Assembly: GCF_900184995.1 (NCBI RefSeq)
Contig: NZ_LT860099.1
Span: 1,266,269-1,330,268 of the forward strand
From: Konateibacter massiliensis
GTDB lineage: Bacteria; Bacillota; Clostridia; Lachnospirales; Lachnospiraceae
Direction: 5' to 3'
Length of the DNA: 64,000 nt
Shown here: positions 9,190 through 16,866 of the stretch, piece after piece
How positions within the stretch are numbered: the stretch's first letter is position 1
Layout of the letters: every line of letters begins with the position of its first letter
The notes under the pieces: generated by a model
Told to the model about the DNA's origin: nothing
Databases searched by the model: none
What the model saw: the letters and a program-made list of their open reading frames with translations, nothing else
Program-made: the position numbers and the translations under genes

Positions 9190-9603
9190 CTATGAGATAA
9201 TAAACTGTAATGCCGCCCCCAATATTTTACCCATGGCGATGAAAAGTATAATAAGGCTTAAACCCCATTTCATCTTTACCCGCCTTGTAAAAATCGGTAT
9301 GACATTCAATATCTCCGCCAATGCCATAACCATACAGCCGACAAAAATCCCGGAAAATCCCCCATATAGCACCAAGGTGACGACATTTCCGGGAAGGCTG
9401 ATATGGTAGAGATAAATCACATTCCCGATTATACCTCCAAGTATCGCACTGTTTTCATACCATAAAATTCTTTTCGCCGTATGTGTTCTATCGGCGAACC
9501 GCGGTATCACTCCGATTCCTGCTATCGCGGCAAACGTTCCTGCTGATACCGCAATTCCGCTTCCCAGACCGACCAAAATCAAAATACATTGTTTAATCCA
9601 CAT
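9190..9603 (-). CDS. spoVAB: Stage V sporulation protein AB
   Basis: A 137-residue integral membrane protein with four predicted helices, matching SpoVAB. The GLGSGIAVSAGTFAAIAGIGVIPR stretch (about 12-35) and GNVVTLVLYGGFSGIFVGC are characteristic. It forms part of the forespore inner-membrane SpoVA complex. The first in-frame codon is TTG; the immediately following ATG at 9603 is taken as the start. It overlaps the end of spoVAA by 11 bases, which suggests translational coupling. Confidence 0.93.
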   Translation of the reverse strand: MWIKQCILILVGLGSGIAVSAGTFAAIAGIGVIPRFADRTHTAKRILWYENSAILGGIIGNVIYLYHISLPGNVVTLVLYGGFSGIFVGCMVMALAEILNVIPIFTRRVKMKWGLSLIILFIAMGKILGAALQFIIS

Positions 9604-10216
9604 CAATCCGCTTATCCTCTCTCGTATAATTCTTGACTAACGCAGTATTGACATCCTCCTCATAGATACGCATCTCAACCTGTATCGGTGTAGGGTCTGT
9701 CGTCAGCCGTTTTCCGCCGAAATGGTTGTAGAATACTAGTATCCCAGCTCCCAAGCCGATTGAATAGCTTAGCTCCAACAAGGTAAAGCCGGAGGCTTCC
9801 TTCTTCATAACAAGATAGTAAAACTGATCAAACAGTTCATCGATAGAGACATCATTATTAAAGGTCATAATCGTGAACGCCGCCCCAATAAATACAATGC
9901 AGCATACAAAAACAACCTTTAAATATTCAAAAAGCAGATTCTGCTTCTCGGATACATATTCCATGATAAAATCATATTCCCCAATGTTGTCAATCTCAAG
10001 CTCCGGAAATTCCTTATGAATCACCTCAATTACCTTCAAGATGGAAACCACATATTTGTACTCCTTCTTTGCATCAAGCCGGGCAACAACCATCTCCTTT
10101 ACCTTACTTGCAATGACCTCATTCGTACATTCAAGCTTTGCGATATCCTTGATACGCACTTCACTTGTGCTCACCTGGACGCAGCGCTCTGCCTTTAAAT
10201 ACAAAATATCACTCAT
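9593..10216 (-). CDS. spoVAA: Stage V sporulation protein AA
   Basis: A 207-residue protein of the SpoVAA family. The soluble N-terminal domain (about 1-95) is SLBB-like, with VRIKDIAKLEC and YKYVVSILKVIEVIHKEFP. Two membrane segments follow (about 100-120 and 148-166) and then the conserved GGKRLTTDPTPIQVEMRIYEEDVN tail. It belongs to the dipicolinate-transport complex. The ATG overlaps the stop of the preceding small membrane gene (ATGAGTGA arrangement, eight shared bases) and has only a weak ribosome site, so it probably depends on translational coupling. Confidence 0.95.
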   Translation of the reverse strand: MSDILYLKAERCVQVSTSEVRIKDIAKLECTNEVIASKVKEMVVARLDAKKEYKYVVSILKVIEVIHKEFPELEIDNIGEYDFIMEYVSEKQNLLFEYLKVVFVCCIVFIGAAFTIMTFNNDVSIDELFDQFYYLVMKKEASGFTLLELSYSIGLGAGILVFYNHFGGKRLTTDPTPIQVEMRIYEEDVNTALVKNYTREDKRIDVD

Positions 10217-10370
10217 AGATTATTCCAGCTTCCCACATCTGATTTTTCACTAACGTTCCGTCGGTTATCGTCGTCTCGTTATTTACAAAATACACGTAGT
10301 AAACTGAAATTGCTATCAGTGATATTATTAATGTATAAATCAACCATTTTCTGAATTTTTCTCTTTCCAT
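10209..10370 (-). CDS. Small single-pass membrane protein between sigF and spoVAA
   Basis: A 53-residue protein: charged N-terminus (MEREKFRKW), one strong hydrophobic helix (about 10-29) and a short outside tail ending in MWEAGIIYE. The start at 10370 has GGGAAG nine bases upstream; a longer frame to 10430 lacks a good site. Its position, 85 bases after the sigF stop and overlapping spoVAA by eight bases, makes it a member of the sporulation operon. I do not recognise a named family. It could be a small SpoVA accessory protein or a forespore membrane protein; this is inference from context only. Confidence 0.7.
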   Translation of the reverse strand: MEREKFRKWLIYTLIISLIAISVYYVYFVNNETTITDGTLVKNQMWEAGIIYE

Positions 10371-10455
10371 GAAATCACTTCCCTTACTATGTTTACCATT
10401 AGTATTTCTTGGCATCCATAAAATATACATAGTTTCAAAGTGAATTTTCGTTCCT

Positions 10456-11175
10456 CTAATTTATCAGCCGCTCTCTCATGCGAAGCAGTATCTTTTTTTC
10501 CATCCTGCTCACCTGAACCTGACTGATACCAAGTACTTTAGCAACTTCCATCTGTGTCTTATCCCCATAGTAGCGCAGTGTAATTAATTTTTTCTCTTTT
10601 TCGTCCAATATCTCAAGCAGTTGCTCTAACAACATGCGGTCCAGCAGCTTCTCCTGCTCATTACTCTTCTCCTCGAGCTTGTCCTCCAATGTAATCTGAT
10701 TGCCTTCTCCCTGATAAACCGTCTTGTGAATGGACTCCACTTCAATATTTGCATCCATTGCCATCACAATATCTTCAGCCGACAGCTCCGTCGCCGCTAC
10801 CAATTCCTCAATCGTCGCTTCTCGCCCCATTTCATGGGCAATGAGCTGTGTTGCCTGTCTGATTTTATAGCCGTTTTCCTTCAAGGAGCGGGATACTTTG
10901 ACCATTCCGTCATCCCTTAAAAACCGCTTTATCTCTCCGCTGATCATCGGAACGGCATAGGTGGAAAATTTCACCTCATAAGAAATATCAAATTTATCAA
11001 TTGCCTTAATCAGGCCTATGCTTCCAATCTGGAACAGATCCTCCTGCTCATAGCCTCTTCCTGCAAAACGCCTTACAATGCTCCAAACCAGACCCATGTT
11101 TTCTTCTACCAGCATATCTCTCGCTTCTTTATCCCCTTGGTGTGACCTTATAATCAGTGCGATTGTATGCTCCAT
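10456..11175 (-). CDS. sigF: RNA polymerase sporulation sigma factor SigF
   Basis: A 239-residue sigma-70-family factor, the first forespore-specific sigma factor. Region 2 is clear (NMGLVWSIVRRFAGRGYEQEDLFQIGSIGLIKAIDKFD, about 26-63), with the -10 recognition segment VKFSTYAVPMISGEIKRFLRDDG. Region 4 contains the ISQVQVSRMEKKILLRMRE helix-turn-helix near the C-terminus. It is in the canonical order spoIIAA-spoIIAB-sigF, and its ATG lies directly after the spoIIAB stop codon. Activity should be controlled by the two upstream proteins. Confidence 0.98.
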   Translation of the reverse strand: MEHTIALIIRSHQGDKEARDMLVEENMGLVWSIVRRFAGRGYEQEDLFQIGSIGLIKAIDKFDISYEVKFSTYAVPMISGEIKRFLRDDGMVKVSRSLKENGYKIRQATQLIAHEMGREATIEELVAATELSAEDIVMAMDANIEVESIHKTVYQGEGNQITLEDKLEEKSNEQEKLLDRMLLEQLLEILDEKEKKLITLRYYGDKTQMEVAKVLGISQVQVSRMEKKILLRMRERLIN

Positions 11176-11610
11176 TTATATCTGCTCACATCCTATCCTC
11201 TTCTTCATGGTTACCGTAGTTCCCTCTCCCACATTTGACTCTACCTTTACCTCGTCCATAAACGCCTGCATAAACATAAAGCCCATTCCGGAATGCTCAT
11301 TTTCCGATTTTGTGGTAAAAAGCGGCTCCATCGCCTGCTCAATATTCTCAATTCCCATTCCTTTATCCGAAACCGATATGGTTATAACATGATCCTCCAA
11401 TATGGCTTTCAGCTCCACTTGGCCCTCTCCCCGTTCATAACCATGCAAAATCGCATTTGTAACTGCCTCCGAAACCGCCGTCTTCACATCTGAAACCTCC
11501 TCCAAGGTAGGATTTAGCTGCGTCAGAAAAGCCGCAACGGAAACTCTCACAAAGCCGATATTTTCCGTATTGCTATCGAATTCAATTTTTATTTTATTTG
11601 TACTGTTCAT
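11176..11610 (-). CDS. spoIIAB: Anti-sigma F factor / serine kinase SpoIIAB
   Basis: A 144-residue GHKL-type kinase that binds SigF and phosphorylates SpoIIAA. It shows the N box EAVTNAILHGYE (about 48-59), the G1 box VSDKGMGIENIEQA and the G2 box ENEHSGMGFMFMQAFMD, with the final VGEGTTVTMKK strand. Length is typical. It lies 12 bases after spoIIAA and abuts sigF with no intervening base. Expression is presumably from the spoIIA promoter upstream of 11958. Confidence 0.98.
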   Translation of the reverse strand: MNSTNKIKIEFDSNTENIGFVRVSVAAFLTQLNPTLEEVSDVKTAVSEAVTNAILHGYERGEGQVELKAILEDHVITISVSDKGMGIENIEQAMEPLFTTKSENEHSGMGFMFMQAFMDEVKVESNVGEGTTVTMKKRIGCEQI

Positions 11611-11622
11611 CCTGTTATCCCC

Positions 11623-11958
11623 CTATTTAACCGGCATTTTCAAGCCGGATACTTCATTGATGCGAATTAATTTATGAATTCCTGAAAGCGTCAGTATTTT
11701 TTCCACCGCAGCATTCACATTGATTGCTAAAACACTCCCTCCTATCAGCTTTACATTTTTATATCTCCCCATAATCACCCCTATTCCTGTGCTATCCATA
11801 AAATTAGTTTTCTCAAAATCAAAAATAATTGTTCTGATATTCTCCCTCTCCATAATTTTATCCGCTTCGCTTCGAATCAGCGCAGCATTATTACAATCCA
11901 AATCCTGTGGAAGCTTTACATACATACAGGTTCCCTTTACAATAAAGTTTTCATCCAT
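11623..11958 (-). CDS. spoIIAA: Anti-sigma F factor antagonist SpoIIAA
   Basis: A 111-residue STAS-domain protein that releases SigF from SpoIIAB when dephosphorylated. The phosphorylatable serine lies in FMDSTGIGVIMGRYK (about residues 53-67). The fold elements LPQDLDCNNAALIRSEADKI and TIIFDFEKTNFMDS are as expected. It is the first gene of the sporulation cassette. A GGGGGAAAAAG ribosome site precedes the ATG. The leader contains an imperfect copy of a dispersed hairpin element (11983-12072). Confidence 0.97.
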   Translation of the reverse strand: MDENFIVKGTCMYVKLPQDLDCNNAALIRSEADKIMERENIRTIIFDFEKTNFMDSTGIGVIMGRYKNVKLIGGSVLAINVNAAVEKILTLSGIHKLIRINEVSGLKMPVK

Positions 11959-11982
11959 TTCTTTTTCCCCCTTATTTTTTAT

Positions 11983-12108
11983 AAAGTGTAAGTTTTACTT
12001 ACACTTTGCGCCGAATACAGTCACGTTGTGACACCTTCCATTTGCATTCCTGCGCATCAATAGTTTTTTATATCCCTGAAAATTGCAAAACAATTTCCTA
12101 TGATATGA
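11983..12108. repeat. Degenerate copy of GTGTGAGC-hairpin repeat element in the spoIIA leader
   Basis: Arms AAAGTGTAAGT (11983-11993) and ACTTACACTTT (11997-12007) form a perfect 11-bp hairpin with a TTT loop. They are followed by GCGCCGA, a region resembling the 47-bp core of the other copies, then TGCGCATCAATAGTTTTTTATA (12051-12072), nearly identical to the tail of the element at 39708-39729. The rest, to 12108, is hairpin-forming (GAAAATTG/CAATTT). There is no T run downstream of the first hairpin on the minus strand, so it is not an obvious terminator; it would be transcribed in the spoIIA 5' leader or overlap its promoter. Confidence 0.6.
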
Positions 12109-12148
12109 AAAAAAGATATTCTCACACTATGTTAAGAATATCTTTTTT
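12109..12148 (-). terminator. Rho-independent terminator after the zinc-ribbon/TPR gene
   Basis: A 14-bp perfect stem (AAAAAAGATATTCT / AGAATATCTTTTTT) with a 12-base loop, with T runs on either strand. It lies 48 bases past the stop at 12196 and separates that operon from spoIIA. Confidence 0.75.
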
Positions 12149-12195
12149 CATTGCCACTGCAATGTTAAAATATTTCATTTATCTTCCGTAATTAT

Positions 12196-13569
12196 TTAAT
12201 GTCTGTTTGCCTGTGCATTAGACGCCATCTCGGTATTTGGGAACTTCTCAATTACCATGTCAAAATATTGATTCGCAGACTCTTGATCTCCGTTTTTCTG
12301 ATAAGATCTTCCCAAAATATAAATAGCATTTCCGTTTGTCTCATCCAACTCTACCACAACCAATAGGTTATTAATCGCTTTCTCATAGTCATTTGCCTTA
12401 TAAGCCGCATACCCTACATTGTACAGATTCTGTACAGCTTCCGGTGAGGAAATATTTGTATTCAACGCCTCATATGCACTCTTGGCGCCTTCCTGAAGTT
12501 CGGACGAATTGACCTCTTTCAGCGTGTTGTATGCCGCCAATACCTCACCGCCGTTATACTCGTTTACTGCCGTCAACAGCTTTTCATAGCTTTCGATTAC
12601 ACCAGTGTCGCCCTCGTATTCTGCAAGCTGGGTTGTTTTTTCCTCTAATTCCTTATTTGCAGCATCAAGTTGAGCCTCTAAATCCGTTATCGCTGCCGTT
12701 TTTGCCGATACCTGATTGCTATATTCCACAACGGTCTGCTGTGCTTCCTTCTTAACTGCCTGAATTCTTGCCGGCATAATCAAAAAACCGGTCAGTGCTG
12801 CTCCGACAGCAAGTCCCACAAGCACATTAATCACCATCGAAACGCCTGTCGTTTCCTTGAATACAGTCGGCTGTATAATCGTCTCATTGCCACTGTTGTA
12901 AGTGATTCTGTCTTCTCTTGGTCTTTGCTTCTGAGGGCTGCCTGATGCCGTCTTCTCGACAACCGAATCAAGCTCCAGCAAATAGCGCAATGTAGTCGTA
13001 TTTGTTGTATCGATTTTCAGCGCCTTTCTCAGCGCCTTTCCCGCCTTATCATAATCTCCCTCTTTCATATATAAAAGAGCAATCAACTGATGTCCTGATA
13101 TAAGATTCGGGTTCAGGGAAAGTACTTTTTTCAACTGTATAATTGCCAAATCCTCGCTTGACTGTTTACAATAAGTCAATGCCTGATTATATTTTTTAAT
13201 CGTCTGGTTAATCGTTTCCAAACGGTTCGGATTCGACTGTATTGCCTTGATGTAATCGCCTGCAATGTTCTTGCTCGTAGACAGGTTCTTGCTGATAACC
13301 CACTCACTCAGTGCCTTCACTACCTCGCCCATCTCATAGTACACCAAACCGAGCAGGTTTCTTGCTTGGACATTGTTTTTATTTAATCGCAGACTTTGGT
13401 GCAGACTGACAATAGCGCCTGATAAATCACGCACCTGTGCCTTTGCCAATCCGTCATTATACTGCATATTTGACATTTTAATAATTTTCTTATATACTCT
13501 CACATCTTCGCCGCAGCTTGTACAAAAATCTTTCTCTGAAAGCTCGCAGCCACATTTAAAACATTTCAT
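12196..13569 (-). CDS. Zinc-ribbon, membrane-anchored TPR protein
   Basis: A 457-residue protein. The N-terminus has a double-CXXC zinc ribbon (MKCFKCGCELSEKDFCTSCGED). TPR-like repeats follow at about 35-205 (GAIVSLHQSLRLNKNNVQARNLLGLVYYEMGE is typical). A basic/proline linker leads to one membrane helix (about 246-266), a coiled coil (about 270-318) and a second set of TPRs (about 325-450, with KANDYEKAINNLLVVVELDETNGNAIYILG). The likely topology is cytoplasmic ribbon and TPRs with the second TPR set outside. Function is unknown, possibly an assembly scaffold. It is third in the folC operon and the gene is followed by a terminator. Confidence 0.85.
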   Translation of the reverse strand: MKCFKCGCELSEKDFCTSCGEDVRVYKKIIKMSNMQYNDGLAKAQVRDLSGAIVSLHQSLRLNKNNVQARNLLGLVYYEMGEVVKALSEWVISKNLSTSKNIAGDYIKAIQSNPNRLETINQTIKKYNQALTYCKQSSEDLAIIQLKKVLSLNPNLISGHQLIALLYMKEGDYDKAGKALRKALKIDTTNTTTLRYLLELDSVVEKTASGSPQKQRPREDRITYNSGNETIIQPTVFKETTGVSMVINVLVGLAVGAALTGFLIMPARIQAVKKEAQQTVVEYSNQVSAKTAAITDLEAQLDAANKELEEKTTQLAEYEGDTGVIESYEKLLTAVNEYNGGEVLAAYNTLKEVNSSELQEGAKSAYEALNTNISSPEAVQNLYNVGYAAYKANDYEKAINNLLVVVELDETNGNAIYILGRSYQKNGDQESANQYFDMVIEKFPNTEMASNAQANRH

Positions 13570-13604
13570 CGTTTCGCCACCTAACCTTGCCCTTCATTGT
13601 TTTC

Positions 13605-13751
13605 CTATCTGCTGCCGTCTTTCATTTCCTCTAACATGATTTTCAGTATATCTGTCATGTCGGTTAAGTCGTGGTTATATATGGCTTCTTCTGCGTCTTC
13701 CACCTCTAAGCTCGGGTAAAATTTCTTCAATTCTTCTTCAAAGTTAATCAT
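13605..13751 (-). CDS. Small acidic protein (48 aa) downstream of folC
   Basis: A 48-codon ORF starting MINFEEELKKFYPSLEVEDA and ending EEMKDGSR. The ATG overlaps the folC stop (last bases GATTAA within CATGATTAAC), and AAGGAG sits eight bases upstream, so initiation is well supported. The product is acidic, predicted helical and without membrane segments. Its stop is 35 bases before the zinc-ribbon/TPR gene. No named family is recognised. Overlap with folC and the strong ribosome site are the basis of the call. Confidence 0.72.
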   Translation of the reverse strand: MINFEEELKKFYPSLEVEDAEEAIYNHDLTDMTDILKIMLEEMKDGSR

Positions 13752-15078
13752 GCTTTATTCTCCTTATTATTCCGATAATTTCTCCCACCAGATAAAGTGA
13801 GCCTGCACAAAAAGCAACCCCATCTTCCCCCTTCAATTGAAGTGTCTGGTTGAAGGCCTCTCTCACATCTTCTATCGCATATATGTTACAGCCTGTACTT
13901 TTTTCAAACTCTTCCCGCAATATTTCCAAAGGGATTGCCCTATTACTTGGAAGCCGGGTTACTACAATAGCATCAAATTGCAGCTTCTCACATATCTCTT
14001 TAATCATTTGTCTGTAATCTTTTTCTATTACAGCCGAAAATAGCAATACCTTCCTGCTGTCCTTAAAGTGCTTCACTGTCTTGATGAATTCTGCTATACC
14101 GTTTGCATTGTGTGCTCCGTCCAAGTATACCTTGGGCATAACCATATCCATTCTGCCCTGCCATTTCGTCAGCCTGACACCCTCCACAATTGCACGTTCC
14201 CTTATCCCTTCATCAAGGACCTGAATCGCCCTGATTGCAAGGGAGGCATTTTTAATCTGGTATGTTCCTATCGTCGTCAGCGAAACCCTAACATAACCAT
14301 AATACCCATATTTAAATAAAAAATCAATATTTTTATATCCAAATTCTATTATTTCATGATAAAACTCCTCTTCCTTGCTCAAATCCGAGGTGCTTTTTTC
14401 TATATATTTATAAAATCTGCAATGATTTTTCTCTGCTGTTTCCTCTATCACTCTCGCAGCCGTCTCATCTGTACCGTCAAAAATAACAGGCACTCCGGGC
14501 TTTATAATGCCTGCCTTCTCAAAGGCAATCTTTTCAATTGTATCGCCAAGCACCTCCGTATGGTCCAGTCCAATCGTCGTTATAATGGTCAAAACAGGAC
14601 TTTCAACTGCATTGGTTGCATCTGTTCTGCCGCCTATTCCGGTTTCTATAATAGCATATTCTACTTTTTCCTCTTCAAATATAACCATCGCCATCGTAAA
14701 CAACAGCTCAAAAAAAGTTGGATGCTGATACCCCTTGTCCACAATGCCTTCCACCGCTTCCATCACTCTGTTAAAGGCAGCCGTAAACTTCTCATTGCTG
14801 ACCATACTGCCGCTAATCCGAAATCTTTCATTGATTTCCACCAGATGCGGGGAGGTAAACATTCCGTACGTTCTTCCTGCTTCCTTAAAAATACTGCCAA
14901 GGAAGGCACAGACAGAACCCTTGCCATTCGTTCCTGCAATATGTATGACTTTCGTCTTTTCTTGCGGATTACCTAATTCCGCTAAAAGTGCTTTGCTGTT
15001 TTTTACCGGATTTTTCTTTGTAAATTTGGGTGTACTTAATATATATTCAACTGCCTGTTCATAGCTTAATTTCTTCAC
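13744..15078 (-). CDS. folC: Folylpolyglutamate synthase / dihydrofolate synthase
   Basis: A 444-residue Mur-ligase-type ATP-dependent enzyme that adds glutamate to folates. The P-loop is HIAGTNGKGSVCAFLGSI (about 46-63), followed by the conserved FTSPHLVEINERFRISG. IIETGIGGRTDATN (about 143-156) and the C-terminal VYLDGAHNANGIAEF complete the family signature. Normal length. It starts the operon folC, 48-aa protein, zinc-ribbon/TPR protein. The ATG is preceded by GAAGGAAATACCAAGTG. Confidence 0.97.
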   Translation of the reverse strand: MKKLSYEQAVEYILSTPKFTKKNPVKNSKALLAELGNPQEKTKVIHIAGTNGKGSVCAFLGSIFKEAGRTYGMFTSPHLVEINERFRISGSMVSNEKFTAAFNRVMEAVEGIVDKGYQHPTFFELLFTMAMVIFEEEKVEYAIIETGIGGRTDATNAVESPVLTIITTIGLDHTEVLGDTIEKIAFEKAGIIKPGVPVIFDGTDETAARVIEETAEKNHCRFYKYIEKSTSDLSKEEEFYHEIIEFGYKNIDFLFKYGYYGYVRVSLTTIGTYQIKNASLAIRAIQVLDEGIRERAIVEGVRLTKWQGRMDMVMPKVYLDGAHNANGIAEFIKTVKHFKDSRKVLLFSAVIEKDYRQMIKEICEKLQFDAIVVTRLPSNRAIPLEILREEFEKSTGCNIYAIEDVREAFNQTLQLKGEDGVAFCAGSLYLVGEIIGIIRRIKHD

Positions 15079-15123
15079 TTGGTATTTCCTTCTTTAACTA
15101 TAATGCTTCATGACACATTTACT

Positions 15124-15151
15124 ATTATAATATAATACCAATAATATGCAA
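15124..15151 (-). promoter_or_regulatory. Candidate folC promoter
   Basis: On the minus strand TTGCAT (15146-15151) and TATAAT (15124-15129) are spaced 16 bases, 46 bases before the folC ATG. The -10 is consensus, the -35 weak. AT-richness here makes chance matches possible. Confidence 0.45.
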
Positions 15152-15192
15152 GAAATTTGTGTCGCATTTATTAGCAAATTTCGATTTTCAAA

Positions 15193-15217
15193 AAAGTGTG
15201 AGCAAAGCTCACACTTT
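15193..15217 (-). terminator. Terminator after the FapA-family gene (GTGTGAGC hairpin)
   Basis: AAAGTGTGAGC (15193-15203) and GCTCACACTTT (15207-15217) pair perfectly around an AAA loop. On the minus strand the stem runs into TTTTTTG, seven bases past the stop at 15224, a good intrinsic terminator. The same hairpin core recurs at 25371, 31705, 39641 and, as a GTGTGGGC variant, 39766. Confidence 0.85.
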
Positions 15218-15223
15218 CTTGTA

Positions 15224-16618
15224 CTAACCGTAATTATGAATATCATACATTGCAACCTCACCGCCTTCATAGCGGTACTCCATCGCATATTGTTTTTCCT
15301 TTACAAAAAGAACAGCGGAATTCGCCTGGATTGTCACACCGGGATGAACCACCTTGCTGACTGCAATACAAGCCTTTTTCGCCTTGATCGTTCTCTCCTC
15401 CAATTCCTCTAATTCATTTTTGAATTCTGCTTTATCCGAGATATATTTTATCTTGGTTCGAAGCAGCTCCTTCGCCCTCTCGTTTTCCCTATCCTTGGCA
15501 AATTGCGGAGTTTCTCCTTTTTTCTTCTGCAATTGCATCTTGCCCAGTTCTTTATTTACTTCCTCTAAACGTTGGTCAATCACGTGGAATGCCTGTCTTA
15601 TTTTAGATATTCTTTGCCTTGTCTCCTCGTCAATTCCCACAGAAAGTCTCGTCGGAGCCTCCGCTTCATTTCCTACTACCACCGCTTCAATACGACTTGC
15701 CGCCTTCACGACTCCGCCAAGAATTGTCGCCTTTTTTCCGGAAATATAAATGCTCTCACCCGCGCTCACCGTACAATTCATCAAAACATCTGCCTGAATA
15801 TCTTTTTTTGCCTCTACCTGACAGCCCTCAATAAACTTTGCAAATATACTGCCGCCCGATTTTAATGCCGAACGACCTGCGCCCTGCATTCCTTTTCGCA
15901 GGATAATATCCTTGCCGGCAAGTATCGTTGTATCCTCCACGCTTCCATCGATGGTCACACTTCCTCCCGCCTTAATATATACTGCGCTCTCCACATTTCC
16001 ATGAATAATAATGTCCCCGCGGAAATCAATTCTTCCGTTATTGTAATCCAAATCTTCCTTTATTTCGAGCAGATTTGATATCACAATTCTGTCATTTTGG
16101 AAATCTATTTTGCCGCTCGTTGTCGCAATATAGGTTCGCTTATCCTCACTGCACACAAATCCTTTGCCCTTTAACGGCATAAGCTCTTTTCCCTTTTTCG
16201 GCTGCAGCGCCTTCCCTGTTACGGTCTTTCCTTCTGTTCCCATGGTGGCTGGCTGATATACTGCTATCACATCCCCCTCCGATATGGTCTGTACTGCAAA
16301 TACCGTACCGTAATCCACCGTGCCGTCTGAACGGATTTCTGGTTTTCCGACAAAATCCTTGCTCACTTCAAAAGAGTATCTTCCTTCATCTCCGTCTACA
16401 GGCTTATCCCCCTGTGCAATTAAAACCTCTCTATGATAAATGCCAAGTCTTATAATCTCCTCAAGCTGTTCTTCCATTATGCCGTATATTACCTTGTTTG
16501 CATTCAGTAATTCAAGAAGGTCTTCTTTTGTATAATCACTTTCATTGCCAGGAACTGCTAAATACAAATACGCTTCCATGCTATCACCACTAACCCTAAC
16601 GTATGTCTTATCTGCCAT
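15224..16618 (-). CDS. FapA family (DUF342) polymer-like beta-helix protein
   Basis: A 464-residue protein of the FapA/DUF342 family. The N-terminal domain (about 1-165) contains the conserved GDKPVDGDEGRYSFEV and VIAVYQPATMGTEGKTVTGKALQPKKGKE. A central right-handed beta-helix (about 170-310) shows repeated GGSVTIDGSVEDTTILAGKDI steps, followed by a long coiled coil (about 325-420). No signal peptide is visible. The family's role is poorly defined, with links to flagella and cell-surface functions in some bacteria. The gene is flanked by its own promoter (16697-16724) and a terminator. Confidence 0.9.
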   Translation of the reverse strand: MADKTYVRVSGDSMEAYLYLAVPGNESDYTKEDLLELLNANKVIYGIMEEQLEEIIRLGIYHREVLIAQGDKPVDGDEGRYSFEVSKDFVGKPEIRSDGTVDYGTVFAVQTISEGDVIAVYQPATMGTEGKTVTGKALQPKKGKELMPLKGKGFVCSEDKRTYIATTSGKIDFQNDRIVISNLLEIKEDLDYNNGRIDFRGDIIIHGNVESAVYIKAGGSVTIDGSVEDTTILAGKDIILRKGMQGAGRSALKSGGSIFAKFIEGCQVEAKKDIQADVLMNCTVSAGESIYISGKKATILGGVVKAASRIEAVVVGNEAEAPTRLSVGIDEETRQRISKIRQAFHVIDQRLEEVNKELGKMQLQKKKGETPQFAKDRENERAKELLRTKIKYISDKAEFKNELEELEERTIKAKKACIAVSKVVHPGVTIQANSAVLFVKEKQYAMEYRYEGGEVAMYDIHNYG

Positions 16619-16696
16619 ACTCTCTCCCCCCTCCTTGGAATAATGAATGTATCCGCGTTGTGTTTCTGTTATTACAAAAGATTACCATTTACTGAC

Positions 16697-16724
16697 ATTA
16701 TACCATTTTACGACATTTTTTCAA
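16697..16724 (-). promoter_or_regulatory. Promoter of the FapA-family gene
   Basis: Minus-strand TTGAAA (16719-16724), a 16-base spacer and TATAAT (16697-16702), about 80 bases before the start at 16618. Both boxes are close to consensus. Confidence 0.65.
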
Positions 16725-16782
16725 TAAAATATCGCAAAATTTATAAGAAAGTATGAGATATACATTTTGGAGCTAAATGCCC

Positions 16783-16818
16783 TTTTATAAACTAGGAAAT
16801 TCCTCCTAGTTTATAAAA
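16783..16818. repeat. Perfect 15-bp inverted repeat
   Basis: TTTTATAAACTAGGA (16783-16797) and TCCTAGTTTATAAAA (16804-16818) form a perfect stem with a six-base loop, next to the ABC exporter terminator. It resembles in layout the AT-rich ATACCATAGGAA hairpin at 39721-39768. It may be a second terminator stem or a remnant of an intergenic element. Confidence 0.7.
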
Positions 16819-16820
16819 AT

Positions 16821-16853
16821 GCACGGAAACAATAAAGAACATCATTTCCGTGC
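16821..16853 (-). terminator. Terminator of the heterodimeric ABC exporter operon
   Basis: GCACGGAAA / TTTCCGTGC, nine base pairs, 15-base loop, followed on the minus strand by ATTTTTAT, 13 bases past the stop at 16867. Confidence 0.75.
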
Positions 16854-16866
16854 AAGACATATTTTC

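Noticed and set aside
11959-12060. Clear SigH promoter for spoIIA
   Set aside because: AGGAA-like boxes exist, but no GAAT box at the right spacing could be placed with confidence.
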